From Pseudomonas chlororaphis subsp. chlororaphis (GTDB taxonomy: Bacteria > Pseudomonadota > Gammaproteobacteria > Pseudomonadales > Pseudomonadaceae): a stretch of 64,000 nucleotides of DNA. Of this stretch, positions 1 through 8,076 are shown piece by piece. The position numbers and the translations under genes were made by a program. The notes under the pieces are model-generated. The model made no database searches and had not been told where the DNA came from. It worked only from the letters and a program-made list of their open reading frames with translations. Numbering within the stretch: position 1 is the first letter of the stretch; every line of letters starts with the position of its first letter. Where the stretch lies: positions 4,836,001 to 4,900,000 of the forward strand of contig NZ_CP027712.1 of the NCBI RefSeq assembly GCF_003945765.1. Direction: 5' to 3'.

Positions 1-623
1 AACAATTGCTGCGCCGTGTCGGTATTGTGCGAAAGAAAATCACTGAGGTAGGAACGGGTTACCAGCGCAATGTCGGCACGACCGCGCAGCACCATCAGCA
101 GGTTGCTGTCGTGGGAATAGGTCAGGGTCGCGTTGTAGGTGTCGGCCAGGTACTTGGGGTCGGCATTGAAGTTGGCGAACGCGTAGTGGTAACCGCTGAA
201 CAGGGCCAGGCGCTTGCCCTTGAGGTCGGCGAAATACTCCTGGCCGCGGCCGGGCTCGCGCTGGGCGGTGAAGATTTCGGCATCTTCCAGGCCCATGTCG
301 ACGCTGGTGTGGGGAATGTTCTGCCAGCCCCAGGCCGGGTTCTCGAAAATCGCCATGTCGACGCGGCCTTGCTCGAAATCGCGAAAACGCCGGGGAATCG
401 AGGTCGGCACCAGTACGAATTGGTAGTCGCTCTGCAGCGCGTTCAAGGCGTCCACCAGTTGCGGCAGCAGCCCGGTGTCGGCGCCCTGCTCGGGACGCAC
501 GGTATAAGGGGGAAAATGCGCCGCTCCCACGCGTACCAACTGCGCAGCGCAGGCCGGAAAAACCGTCAGGGTGGCCAGCCCCCACACCAGCACTCGCAAA
601 GCCGTCCGCATTGGCGAAGACAT
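1..623 (-). CDS. Periplasmic solute-binding protein, partial (C-terminus outside window)
   Basis: The reverse strand from the ATG at 623 reads MSSPMRTALRVLVWGLATL, a hydrophobic signal peptide ending near a CAA box, followed by VRVGAAHFPPYTV, the usual start of a mature family 3 solute-binding domain (SBP_bac_3). Later segments (RRFRDFEQGRVDMAIFENP, LKGKRLALFSGYHYAF, VLRGRADIALVTRSYLS) match the ligand-cleft layout of that family. An AGGTGAG ribosome site lies just upstream. The gene runs off the left edge, so about 207 residues are visible. Ligand is unknown: amino acids or polar compounds are typical. A stand-alone binding protein of this type may serve signalling rather than transport. Family assignment is fairly secure, function is not. 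Confidence 0.75.
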   Translation of the reverse strand, partial: MSSPMRTALRVLVWGLATLTVFPACAAQLVRVGAAHFPPYTVRPEQGADTGLLPQLVDALNALQSDYQFVLVPTSIPRRFRDFEQGRVDMAIFENPAWGWQNIPHTSVDMGLEDAEIFTAQREPGRGQEYFADLKGKRLALFSGYHYAFANFNADPKYLADTYNATLTYSHDSNLLMVLRGRADIALVTRSYLSDFLSHNTDTAQQL

Positions 624-729
624 CAAGGCAACTCACCTCAAGAAAAGAAACAGGGCAATGCCATTAAAACTAGGCGGTTTCCCTGGCTTCGACAACTTTC
701 CACTGAATAATTAATTACTTGCAGGGGGC

Positions 730-1353
730 CTACGGCTCCTTGAGCACCAGGGTCAGCGCTTCCTCGGCCAGTTGCTCGAGGGTCATGCTGCCCTCGGCGC
801 GAAACCAGGTGGTGGTCCAGGACAGCGCCCCGGTGAGAAAACGCCGGGTAATGAACACATCGCCCTTGATAAAGCCGGCCTCCTTGGCCTCGCCCAGCAC
901 CTGCAGCCAGATACGCTCATAAATGTCGCGCAGCGCCAGGACGTCGGCCTGGCCCTGGGCCGACAACGAGCGCCATTCGTAGACCAGCACCGCCATAGCC
1001 TCGCCGCTGCCGCCCATGATCGATTGCAGCTCGCAGCGGATCAGCGCCAGCACCCGTTCGCGCACGCTGCCGGCCTCGGCCAGTTCGGCGCGCATCAGGG
1101 CGGTGTTGTAGTGGATGGTTTCCTCCATCACCGCGCGCAGGATGTCGTCCTTGCTCTTGAAGTGATGAAAGATGCTGCCGGACTGGATGCCCACCGCGCC
1201 GGCCAGGTCGCGCACCGTGGTGCGCTCGTAGCCTTTGTTGCGAAACAGGTGAGCCGCGGTTTGCAGCAGCTTGCCGCGGGCGCTGTCCGGATCGGTCAGT
1301 TGCCCGTTGGCGACCAGCTGGCGCATCACCAGCAAGGCTTTTTGCTCGTCCAC
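730..1353 (-). CDS. atuR: TetR-family repressor of the terpene cluster (AtuR)
   Basis: A 207-residue TetR regulator. The N-terminal helix-turn-helix spans about residues 25-70, with the signature TTVRDLAGAVGIQSGSIFHHF followed within one turn by KSKDDIL. The C-terminal ligand-binding half is all-helical. The start is a GTG at 1353 with GGAGAG upstream on the reverse strand. It is divergent from atuA, and the shared intergenic region carries two palindromic arms typical of a TetR operator. In P. aeruginosa AtuR represses the atu genes and is released by an acyl-CoA intermediate of citronellate degradation. That role is transferred here from family knowledge and synteny. Confidence is high because the whole atuR-atuA arrangement is conserved. 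Confidence 0.88.
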   Translation of the reverse strand: MDEQKALLVMRQLVANGQLTDPDSARGKLLQTAAHLFRNKGYERTTVRDLAGAVGIQSGSIFHHFKSKDDILRAVMEETIHYNTALMRAELAEAGSVRERVLALIRCELQSIMGGSGEAMAVLVYEWRSLSAQGQADVLALRDIYERIWLQVLGEAKEAGFIKGDVFITRRFLTGALSWTTTWFRAEGSMTLEQLAEEALTLVLKEP

Positions 1354-1441
1354 GGCCTCTCTCCTACATTCGCTCGATCGTTATGCGGCGCAGCCCCCTG
1401 AAACAGGGAGCTTGCGCGCGCAATTTAAGCCCGCGGGGACG

Positions 1442-1502
1442 ACCAAGCAAGCGCTTGGGAATAAGATATTTCCGACGTTTACAAACCAAGCGCTTGCTTG
1501 GT
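1442..1502. promoter_or_regulatory. Paired AtuR-type operator between atuR and atuA
   Basis: Two 17-bp arms, ACCAAGCAAGCGCTTGG at 1442-1458 and CCAAGCGCTTGCTTGGT at 1486-1502, are exact reverse complements separated by 27 bp. Each arm contains the 10-bp palindrome CAAGCGCTTG, so each could bind one TetR dimer. In P. aeruginosa AtuR is reported to bind two short inverted repeats in the same intergenic region. The site lies 62 bp before the atuA ATG and about 90 bp before the atuR start, suited to repress both. Confidence 0.82.
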
Positions 1503-1563
1503 AGTCTCGATCCAGTTCTGTCATCGCGTCTTTTTATCGAGTCTTTTATCGAGAGCCCCAGCC

Positions 1564-3354
1564 ATGACCAAGACCCTTCGCATCGGTTGTGCCAGCGCCT
1601 TCTGGGGCGACACCTCGAGCGCCGCCGCGCAACTGGTGGAGGGCGGCCGCCTGGATTACCTGGTGTTCGACTACCTGGCCGAGATCACTCTGTCGATCAT
1701 GGCCGGCGCGCGAATGAAGGACCCTACTGCCGGCTACGCCACGGATTTCGTCGAGGTCTTGAGCCCGCTGCTGGGCGAGATCGCCCGGCAGGAGATCCGG
1801 GTCATCAGCAACGCCGGCGGGATCAACCCGCAGGCCTGCGCCGCGGCCCTGCAAGCGGCCTGCAACCAGGCCGGCGTGGCCCTGAAAATCGCCGTGCTGC
1901 TGGGCGACGACCTGCAACCCCGCTTCAAGCAACTGAGCGGCAGCGGCATTCATGAAATGTTCAGCGGCGCCCCCTTGCCACCGATGTGCGTGTCCACCAA
2001 TGCCTACCTCGGCGCCCCCGGGATAGTCGAAGCCCTGAAACTGGGTGCCGACATCGTCATCACCGGTCGCGGGGTCGACAGCGCGGTGGTCAGCGCCGCG
2101 CTGGTGCATGAATTCGGCTGGTCCTGGCACGACTACGACAAACTGGCCCAGGCCGCCCTCGCCGGGCACATCATCGAATGCGGCGCGCAGTGCACCGGCG
2201 GCAACTTCACCGACTGGCGCGACGTGCCGGACTACGAACACATCGGCTTTCCCATAGTCGAGGTCAGCGCCGACGGCCAGTTCGTGGTGAGCAAGCCCGA
2301 AGGTTCCGGTGGGCTGGTCACGCCGCTGACCGTCGGCGAACAACTGCTCTATGAGATCGGCGACCCACGGGCCTATCTGCTGCCCGATGTGGTCTGCGAC
2401 TTCACCCAGGTCAAGCTGCGCCAACAGGGCAAGAATGCGGTCAGCGTGCACGGCGCCAAGGGCCTGCCGCCGACCGGCCAGTACAAGGTCAGCGCCACTT
2501 ACCCGGACGGTTTCCGCTGCACCGCCAGTTGCCTGATCGCCGGCATCGACGCGGTGGCCAAGGCACGTCGGGTCAGCCAGGCGATCATCGACAAGACCAC
2601 GCAAATGTTCGGCCAGCGCGGCTGGGCGCCCTACAGCGAAGTCAATATCGAACTGCTCGGCAGCGAAGCCACCTATGGCCCCCACGGTCAGCGCCAGGAC
2701 AGCCGCGAAGTGGTGATCAAGCTCGCCGTGCGCCATCCGGACAAACGCGCGCTGGTGCTGTTTTCCCGGGAGATCGCCCAGGCCGCCACCGGCATGGCCC
2801 CGGGCCTGACCGGCATCGTCGGAGGCCGGCCCACGGTCTATCCGCTGATCCGCCTGTTCTCGTTCCTGATCGACAAGAGCGCCTGCACTCTGGAAGTCGA
2901 GATGGCCGGCCAGCACCACCGGGTCGAGCTGCCCGAACTCGACAGCCTCGACGCCAGCGCCCTGCCCGCGCCCCACGCCGTGGCCAGCCCCGTGGGCCGC
3001 GCCGACGCCAGTGTGGCGCTGGTCAAGCTGGCGGTGGCACGCTCCGGCGACAAGGGCAACCACAGCAATATCGGGGTCATGGCGCGCGCCCCCGAATACC
3101 TGCCGTGGATCGCCGAGGCCCTGACACCCGCCGTCGTGGTGGACTGGATGAGCCATGTGCTGGACCCGGTGCATGGCCGGGTCCAGCGCTGGTACCTGCC
3201 GGGCACCCACAGCCTGAATTTCCTGCTGGAGAACGCCCTCGGTGGCGGCGGTGTCGCCAGCCTGCGCATCGACCCGCAAGGCAAGGCCTTCGCCCAGCAG
3301 TTGCTGGAAATCCAGATCCCGGTGCCGCAGAGCATCGCCGACGCCATCAACTGA
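1564..3354 (+). CDS. atuA: Acyclic terpene utilisation protein AtuA
   Basis: A 596-residue protein of the AtuA/DUF1446 family. The first 450 or so residues form the AtuA domain (opening [13 protein letters not shown], with [15 protein letters not shown] and [10 protein letters not shown] further on). The last 100 form the separate AtuA-like C-terminal domain ([20 protein letters not shown]). The ATG at 1564 was chosen because homology begins there; an in-frame start at 1498 would place coding sequence over the operator. AtuA is required for citronellol/geraniol growth in Pseudomonas, but its exact reaction is not settled; it may act on the 3-hydroxy-3-isohexenylglutaryl-CoA branch. It is first in the atuABC run, 12 bp before atuB. 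Confidence 0.9.
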   Translation: MTKTLRIGCASAFWGDTSSAAAQLVEGGRLDYLVFDYLAEITLSIMAGARMKDPTAGYATDFVEVLSPLLGEIARQEIRVISNAGGINPQACAAALQAACNQAGVALKIAVLLGDDLQPRFKQLSGSGIHEMFSGAPLPPMCVSTNAYLGAPGIVEALKLGADIVITGRGVDSAVVSAALVHEFGWSWHDYDKLAQAALAGHIIECGAQCTGGNFTDWRDVPDYEHIGFPIVEVSADGQFVVSKPEGSGGLVTPLTVGEQLLYEIGDPRAYLLPDVVCDFTQVKLRQQGKNAVSVHGAKGLPPTGQYKVSATYPDGFRCTASCLIAGIDAVAKARRVSQAIIDKTTQMFGQRGWAPYSEVNIELLGSEATYGPHGQRQDSREVVIKLAVRHPDKRALVLFSREIAQAATGMAPGLTGIVGGRPTVYPLIRLFSFLIDKSACTLEVEMAGQHHRVELPELDSLDASALPAPHAVASPVGRADASVALVKLAVARSGDKGNHSNIGVMARAPEYLPWIAEALTPAVVVDWMSHVLDPVHGRVQRWYLPGTHSLNFLLENALGGGGVASLRIDPQGKAFAQQLLEIQIPVPQSIADAIN

Positions 3355-3366
3355 AGGAGGCTTTTC

Positions 3367-4251
3367 GTGGGCTACGACTCGATTTTCAAACCCGACCTGT
3401 TCGCCGGCCACACCATAGTCGTCACCGGCGGCGGCAGCGGCATCGGGCGCTGCACCGCCCATGAATTGGCGGCCCTTGGCGCCCGGGTGCTGCTGGTGGG
3501 GCGCAAGGCGGACAAGCTGCACAAGGTGGCCGCGGAGATCGCCGAAGACGGCGGCCAGGCCAGCGGGCATGCCTGCGATATCCGCGACGAGGAAGCGGTC
3601 AAGGCCCTGGTCAGCGAACTGATCCGTGACCACGGGCCGCTGCATGGACTGGTCAACAACGCTGGCGGGCAGTACCCCTCGCCCCTGGCCTCGATCAATC
3701 AGAAAGGGTTTGAAACCGTGCTGCGCACCAACCTGGTGGGCGGTTTTCTCATGGCCCGGGAAGTTTTCAACCAGTCCATGAGCAAGCACGGCGGCAGCAT
3801 CGTCAACATGCTCGCCGACATGTGGGGCGGCATGCCCGGCATGGGCCATTCCGGCGCCGCCCGTTCGGGGATGGACAATTTCACCAAGACCGCCGCGTTC
3901 GAATGGGGCCATGCCGGGGTGCGGGTCAACGCCGTGGCGCCGGGCTGGATCGCCTCCAGCGGCATGGACACCTACGAAGGCGCGTTCAAGGCGGTGATCC
4001 CGACCCTGCGTGAACACGTACCGCTCAAGCGCATCGGCACCGAGTCGGAAGTCAGCGCCGCCATCGTCTTCCTGCTCAGCCCGGCGGCGGCCTTCATCAG
4101 CGGCAGCACCTTGCGCATCGACGGCGCCGCCAGCCTCGGCAGCCGTGCCTGGCCGCTGCACAAGGCGTCCCACAGCGAGTCCTACAACGGCTTCCACCGC
4201 GCCTACCTGCCGGATGTGCTGAAGGACGAGCCACTCAAGGACGGGAAATAA
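3367..4251 (+). CDS. atuB: SDR-family protein AtuB (2,4-dienoyl-CoA reductase-like)
   Basis: A 294-residue short-chain dehydrogenase. The nucleotide-binding TGGGSGIGR lies at residues 20-28 and NNAG at 97-100. The classical catalytic YxxxK is replaced: the aligned segment HSGAARSG (161-168) has Ser162 in place of Tyr and Arg166 in place of Lys. With the following FEWG and VRVNAVAPG this is the pattern of the TER/DECR branch of SDRs, which act on enoyl- or dienoyl-CoA. The start is a GTG at 3367, strongly supported by AAGGAGG overlapping the atuA stop. It lies between atuA and atuC. A role as an acyl-CoA oxidoreductase in terpene breakdown is inferred; the substrate is unproven. Confidence 0.85.
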   Translation: MGYDSIFKPDLFAGHTIVVTGGGSGIGRCTAHELAALGARVLLVGRKADKLHKVAAEIAEDGGQASGHACDIRDEEAVKALVSELIRDHGPLHGLVNNAGGQYPSPLASINQKGFETVLRTNLVGGFLMAREVFNQSMSKHGGSIVNMLADMWGGMPGMGHSGAARSGMDNFTKTAAFEWGHAGVRVNAVAPGWIASSGMDTYEGAFKAVIPTLREHVPLKRIGTESEVSAAIVFLLSPAAAFISGSTLRIDGAASLGSRAWPLHKASHSESYNGFHRAYLPDVLKDEPLKDGK

Positions 4252-4254
4252 GCC

Positions 4255-5871
4255 ATGCCAGTCATACAGTCCCAGCTCGATCCCCACGGCCCGCAGTTCC
4301 AGCAGAACCGCGAGGCGATGCTGGCCGGCATCGCGCAGATCCGCCAGCTGGAACAGAACCTGCTGGCCAAGGCCGCCGAGGCCAAGGCGAAATTCGAAAA
4401 GCGCGGGCAACTGCTGCCCCGCGAACGCCTCAATCTGCTGCTCGACCCCGGCGCACCCTTTCTCGAACTGGCGAGCCTGGCCGGCTACAAGCTGCACGAC
4501 GACAAGGACGGCAGCCAGGCCGGTGGCGGATTGATCGCCGGCATCGGCTACGTCAGCGGCGTGCGGGTGCTGGTGGTGGCCAACAACAGTGCGATCAAGG
4601 GCGGCACCATCTCCCCCAGCGGCCTGAAAAAATCCCTGCGCCTGCAGCAGATCGCCATGGAAAACAAACTGCCGGTGGTGACCCTGGCCGAGAGCGGCGG
4701 CGCCAACCTCAATTACGCGGCGGAGATTTTCGTCGAAGGCGCGCGCAGCTTCGCCAACCAGGCACGCATGTCGGCCATGGGCCTGCCGCAGATCACCGTG
4801 GTCCACGGCTCGGCCACCGCCGGCGGGGCCTACCAGCCGGGGCTGTCGGATTACGTGGTGGTGGTGCGCGGCAAGGCCAAGCTGTTTCTCGCCGGCCCGC
4901 CATTGCTCAAGGCCGCCACCGGCGAGGTGGCCACCGATGAAGAACTGGGCGGCGCCGAAATGCATGCGCAGGTGGCCGGCACCGCGGAATACCTGGCGGA
5001 AAACGACGGCGACGGCGTGCGCATCGTGCGGGAAATCCTCGCAGCCCTGCCGTGGAATGCCCGGCTGCCGCTACAGCCGCCCCGGCCTTATGCGGAGCCG
5101 CTGTACCCGATCGACGAGCTGCTGGGGCTGATTCCCGACGACCCGAAGAAGCCGTACGACGCCCGGGAAATCATCGCGCGCATCGCCGACGGCTCGAACT
5201 TCCTCGAGTTCAAGGGCGAGTTCGACCAGCAGACCCTCTGCGGCCATTTACAGATCCAGGGGCGCCCTTGCGGTTTTATCGGCAATAACGGGCCGATCAC
5301 CCCGAAAGGCGCGAGCAAGGCCGCGCAGTTCATTCAGTTGTGCGACCAGAGCGGCACCCCGCTGCTGTTTTTCCACAACACCACCGGTTTCATGGTCGGC
5401 ACCGAGTCGGAGCAGCAGGGCGTGATCAAGCACGGTTCCAAGCTGATCCAGGCGGTGGCCAATGCCCGGGTGCCGAAGCTGACGATCGTGGTCGGCGGCT
5501 CCTACGGCGCCGGCAACTACGCCATGTGCGGCCGCGGCCTGGACCCGCGCTTCATCTTCGCCTGGCCCAACAGCCGCACCGCGGTGATGGGCGGTGCCCA
5601 GGCCGGCAAGGTGCTGCGCATCGTCACCGAGGCCAAGCATGCCAAGCAAGGCCAGGCGGCCGATCCGCAGATGCTGGATATGCTGGAACAGGTCACGGCG
5701 CAGAAACTCGACAGCCAATCCACGGCCTTGTATGGCAGTGCCAACCTGTGGGACGACGGGCTGATCGACCCACGGGATACCCGCACCCTGCTGGGTTATC
5801 TGCTGGATATCTGCCACGAGGCGCAGGTGCGTCAGCTACAACCCAACAGCTTCGGCGTCGCACGGTTCTGA
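4255..5871 (+). CDS. atuC: Geranyl-CoA carboxylase, carboxyltransferase (beta) subunit
   Basis: A 538-residue carboxyltransferase with the two crotonase-fold halves of the biotin-dependent acyl-CoA carboxylases. N-terminal half: GGGLIAGIGYVSGVRV and GSATAGGAYQPGLSDY. C-terminal half: GGSYGAGNYAMCGRGLDPR and AWPNSRTAVMGGAQAG. It transfers CO2 from carboxybiotin on AtuF to the gamma-carbon of cis-geranyl-CoA, the step that removes the blocking methyl branch. Length and motifs also fit methylcrotonyl-CoA carboxylase beta (LiuB), but the neighbours atuR, atuA, atuB and atuD-F point to the geranyl enzyme. It starts three bases after the atuB stop, so the two are likely co-translated. Confidence 0.9.
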   Translation: MPVIQSQLDPHGPQFQQNREAMLAGIAQIRQLEQNLLAKAAEAKAKFEKRGQLLPRERLNLLLDPGAPFLELASLAGYKLHDDKDGSQAGGGLIAGIGYVSGVRVLVVANNSAIKGGTISPSGLKKSLRLQQIAMENKLPVVTLAESGGANLNYAAEIFVEGARSFANQARMSAMGLPQITVVHGSATAGGAYQPGLSDYVVVVRGKAKLFLAGPPLLKAATGEVATDEELGGAEMHAQVAGTAEYLAENDGDGVRIVREILAALPWNARLPLQPPRPYAEPLYPIDELLGLIPDDPKKPYDAREIIARIADGSNFLEFKGEFDQQTLCGHLQIQGRPCGFIGNNGPITPKGASKAAQFIQLCDQSGTPLLFFHNTTGFMVGTESEQQGVIKHGSKLIQAVANARVPKLTIVVGGSYGAGNYAMCGRGLDPRFIFAWPNSRTAVMGGAQAGKVLRIVTEAKHAKQGQAADPQMLDMLEQVTAQKLDSQSTALYGSANLWDDGLIDPRDTRTLLGYLLDICHEAQVRQLQPNSFGVARF

Positions 5872-5872
5872 C

Positions 5873-6032
5873 CTGTAGCCGCTGCCGAAGGCTGCGATAA
5901 GGCCCGAAGGGCCTTCAAGGGCCTCAAGGGCACGTCCCCTGCGGGGCCGATCGCAGCCTGCGGCAGCGGCTACAGGGACAGCGAGCAGTTCCGCAACGAC
6001 GGTGTTTTCGGCCTGCGGCAGCGGCTACAGGG
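5873..6032. repeat. Three REP-like units between atuC and atuD
   Basis: A unit reading CTGTAGCCGCTGCCGAAGGC begins at 5873. An inverted copy (GCCTGCGGCAGCGGCTACAG) lies at 5956-5975, inside a longer match 5949-5976. A third partial copy in that same inverted orientation is at 6011-6032. The first two can fold as one long hairpin. This is the usual extragenic palindrome arrangement of fluorescent pseudomonads and separates the atuABC and atuDEF coding blocks. Confidence 0.85.
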
Positions 6033-6081
6033 GTAACAAGGTTCAGGGATTGCGTCACTCAACTTGAGGAGAACAATAAAA

Positions 6082-7239
6082 ATGATCTTCACCCAGGAAC
6101 ATGAAGAACTGCGGCGCACGGTGCGCAATTTTGTCGAGCGCGAGATCAACCCGCATGTAGAGGAATGGGAAAAGGCCGGACGCTTTCCAATCCACGAGAT
6201 ATTCCGCAAGGCCGGCGAACTGGGCCTGCTGGGCATCTCCAAGCCGGAGAAGTTCGGCGGCATGGGCCTGGACTACAGCTATTCGATCGTCGCCGCCGAA
6301 GAATTCGGCACCATCCATTGCGGCGGCATCCCGATGTCCATCGGCGTGCAGACCGACATGTGCACCCCGGCGCTGGCGCGCTTCGGCTCCGACGAGTTGC
6401 GCGAGGAGTTCCTGCGCCCGGCCATCAGCGGGGAAATGGTCGGCTGCATCGGTGTCTCCGAAGTCGGTGCCGGCTCCGACGTGGCCGGGCTCAAGACCAC
6501 CGCGCGCAAGGACGGCGACGACTATGTGATCAACGGCAGCAAGATGTGGATCACCAACTCCCCCAGCGCCGACTTCATCTGCCTGCTGGCCAACACCTCG
6601 GACGACAAGCCCCACGTCAACAAGTCGCTGATCATGGTGCCGATGAACAGCCCCGGCATCAGCCTCAGCCCGCACCTGGACAAGCTCGGCATGCGCAGTT
6701 CGGAAACCGCCCAGGTGTTTTTCGACAACGTGCGCGTGCCCCAGCGCTATCGCATCGGCCACGAAGGCGCGGGTTTCATGATGCAGATGCTGCAATTCCA
6801 GGAAGAGCGGCTGTTCGGCGCGGCCAACATGATCAAGGGCCTGGAGTACTGCGTCGACAGCACCATCGAGTACTGCAAGGAGCGCAAGACCTTCGGCAGC
6901 GCGCTGATCGACAACCAGGTGATCCACTTCCGCCTGGCCGAGCTGTCCACCGAAATCGAATGCCTGCGGGCCCTGGTGTACCAGGCCACCGAGCAATACG
7001 TGCGCGGCCAGGACGTCACCCGCCTGGCGTCCATGGCCAAGCTCAAGGCCGGGCGCCTGGGCCGCGAAGTCAGCGACAGCTGCCTGCAATACTGGGGCGG
7101 CATGGGCTTCATGTGGGACAACCCAGTGGCCCGCGCCTACCGCGACGTGCGCCTGGTTTCGATCGGCGGCGGCGCCGACGAAATCATGCTGGGCATCATC
7201 TGCAAACTCATGGGCATCCTGCCGGGGAAAAGAAAATGA
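6082..7239 (+). CDS. atuD: Citronellyl-CoA dehydrogenase (acyl-CoA dehydrogenase family)
   Basis: A 385-residue FAD-dependent acyl-CoA dehydrogenase. Visible signatures are GCIGVSEVGAGSDVAGLKTT (flavin and acyl-CoA binding) and INGSKMWITN in the middle domain, then QYWGGMGFMWDNPVARAYRD and SIGGGADEIMLGI near the C-terminus, where the catalytic region of the family lies. AtuD oxidises citronellyl-CoA to geranyl-CoA in the terpene route. The ATG at 6082 is preferred, with GAGGAG upstream; a TTG at 6064 lies in frame but overlaps that ribosome site. It follows the REP cluster and overlaps atuE by four bases, so it leads the second block of the cluster. Confidence 0.88.
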   Translation: MIFTQEHEELRRTVRNFVEREINPHVEEWEKAGRFPIHEIFRKAGELGLLGISKPEKFGGMGLDYSYSIVAAEEFGTIHCGGIPMSIGVQTDMCTPALARFGSDELREEFLRPAISGEMVGCIGVSEVGAGSDVAGLKTTARKDGDDYVINGSKMWITNSPSADFICLLANTSDDKPHVNKSLIMVPMNSPGISLSPHLDKLGMRSSETAQVFFDNVRVPQRYRIGHEGAGFMMQMLQFQEERLFGAANMIKGLEYCVDSTIEYCKERKTFGSALIDNQVIHFRLAELSTEIECLRALVYQATEQYVRGQDVTRLASMAKLKAGRLGREVSDSCLQYWGGMGFMWDNPVARAYRDVRLVSIGGGADEIMLGIICKLMGILPGKRK

Positions 7240-8033
7240 GCCGCCTGCCCGCCTGCGAAACCCTGCTGCTGGCGCCCCGTGGCGGCGTCCTGTACATCAC
7301 CCTCGATCGCCCGGACAGCCGTAACGCCATGAGCCTGCACATGGTCGCCGAACTGCGCGCGGTGCTGGCGGCGGTACGCGATGACCGCGGCATTCGCGCC
7401 CTGGTCCTGAGGGGCGCCGGCGGGCACTTCTGCGCCGGCGGCGACCTGAAAGACATGGCCAGTGCCCGGGCCCAGGGCGCCAGTGCCTATCAGGAACTGA
7501 ACCGGGCGTTCGGCACACTGCTCGAGGAAGCCCAGCACACCCCACAGGTGCTGATCGTGCTGCTGCAGGGCGCGGTGTTGGGTGGCGGCTTCGGCCTGGC
7601 CTGTGTCAGCGATATCGCCATCGCCGATCATCAGGCGCAGTTCGGCATGCCGGAAACCAGCCTCGGCCTGCTGCCGGCGCAGATCGCGCCGTTTGTGGTC
7701 AAGCGCATCGGCCTGACCCAGGCCCGTCGGCTGGCCCTGACCGCCGCGCGCTTTGATGGCAACGAAGCCGAACGGCTGGGCCTGGTGCATTTTGTCGAAG
7801 ACGGCCCAGAGGCCCTGGCCGAACGCCTCGATGAAGTGCTGGCCCATGTGCTGTGCTGCGCGCCCGAGGCCAACGCCGCGACCAAGGCCCTGTTGCTGGC
7901 CAGCACTGAAGAACCGCTGGCGCCGCTGCTCGATCGCGCAGCGGAACAGTTTGGCGCCGCCGTCACCGGTGCCGAAGGCATCGAAGGAACCATGGCCTTC
8001 GTGCAGAAACGCAAACCGGCGTGGGCCTCATGA
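7236..8033 (+). CDS. atuE: Isohexenylglutaconyl-CoA hydratase (crotonase family)
   Basis: A 265-residue enoyl-CoA hydratase/isomerase family member. The first oxyanion-hole segment is RGAGGHFCAGGDLKDM and the second is GAVLGGGFGLACVSDIAIA, followed by FGMPETSLGLLPAQIAP, the helix that carries a catalytic acid in many crotonases. It hydrates the carboxylated product of geranyl-CoA carboxylase to 3-hydroxy-3-isohexenylglutaryl-CoA. The ATG overlaps the atuD stop as ATGA, indicating translational coupling. The alternative, a methylglutaconyl-CoA hydratase (LiuC), is less likely in this gene order. Confidence 0.87.
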   Translation: MSRLPACETLLLAPRGGVLYITLDRPDSRNAMSLHMVAELRAVLAAVRDDRGIRALVLRGAGGHFCAGGDLKDMASARAQGASAYQELNRAFGTLLEEAQHTPQVLIVLLQGAVLGGGFGLACVSDIAIADHQAQFGMPETSLGLLPAQIAPFVVKRIGLTQARRLALTAARFDGNEAERLGLVHFVEDGPEALAERLDEVLAHVLCCAPEANAATKALLLASTEEPLAPLLDRAAEQFGAAVTGAEGIEGTMAFVQKRKPAWAS

Positions 8034-8076
8034 GCCCCATCGCGACCAAACACCACCGATCTCAGGAAACCACCCC

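Noticed and set aside
1546..4965. A 1139-residue open frame on the reverse strand opposite atuA-atuC
   Set aside because: It is an antisense shadow: high-GC codon structure of the forward genes creates it. The forward genes have full family matches and ribosome sites.
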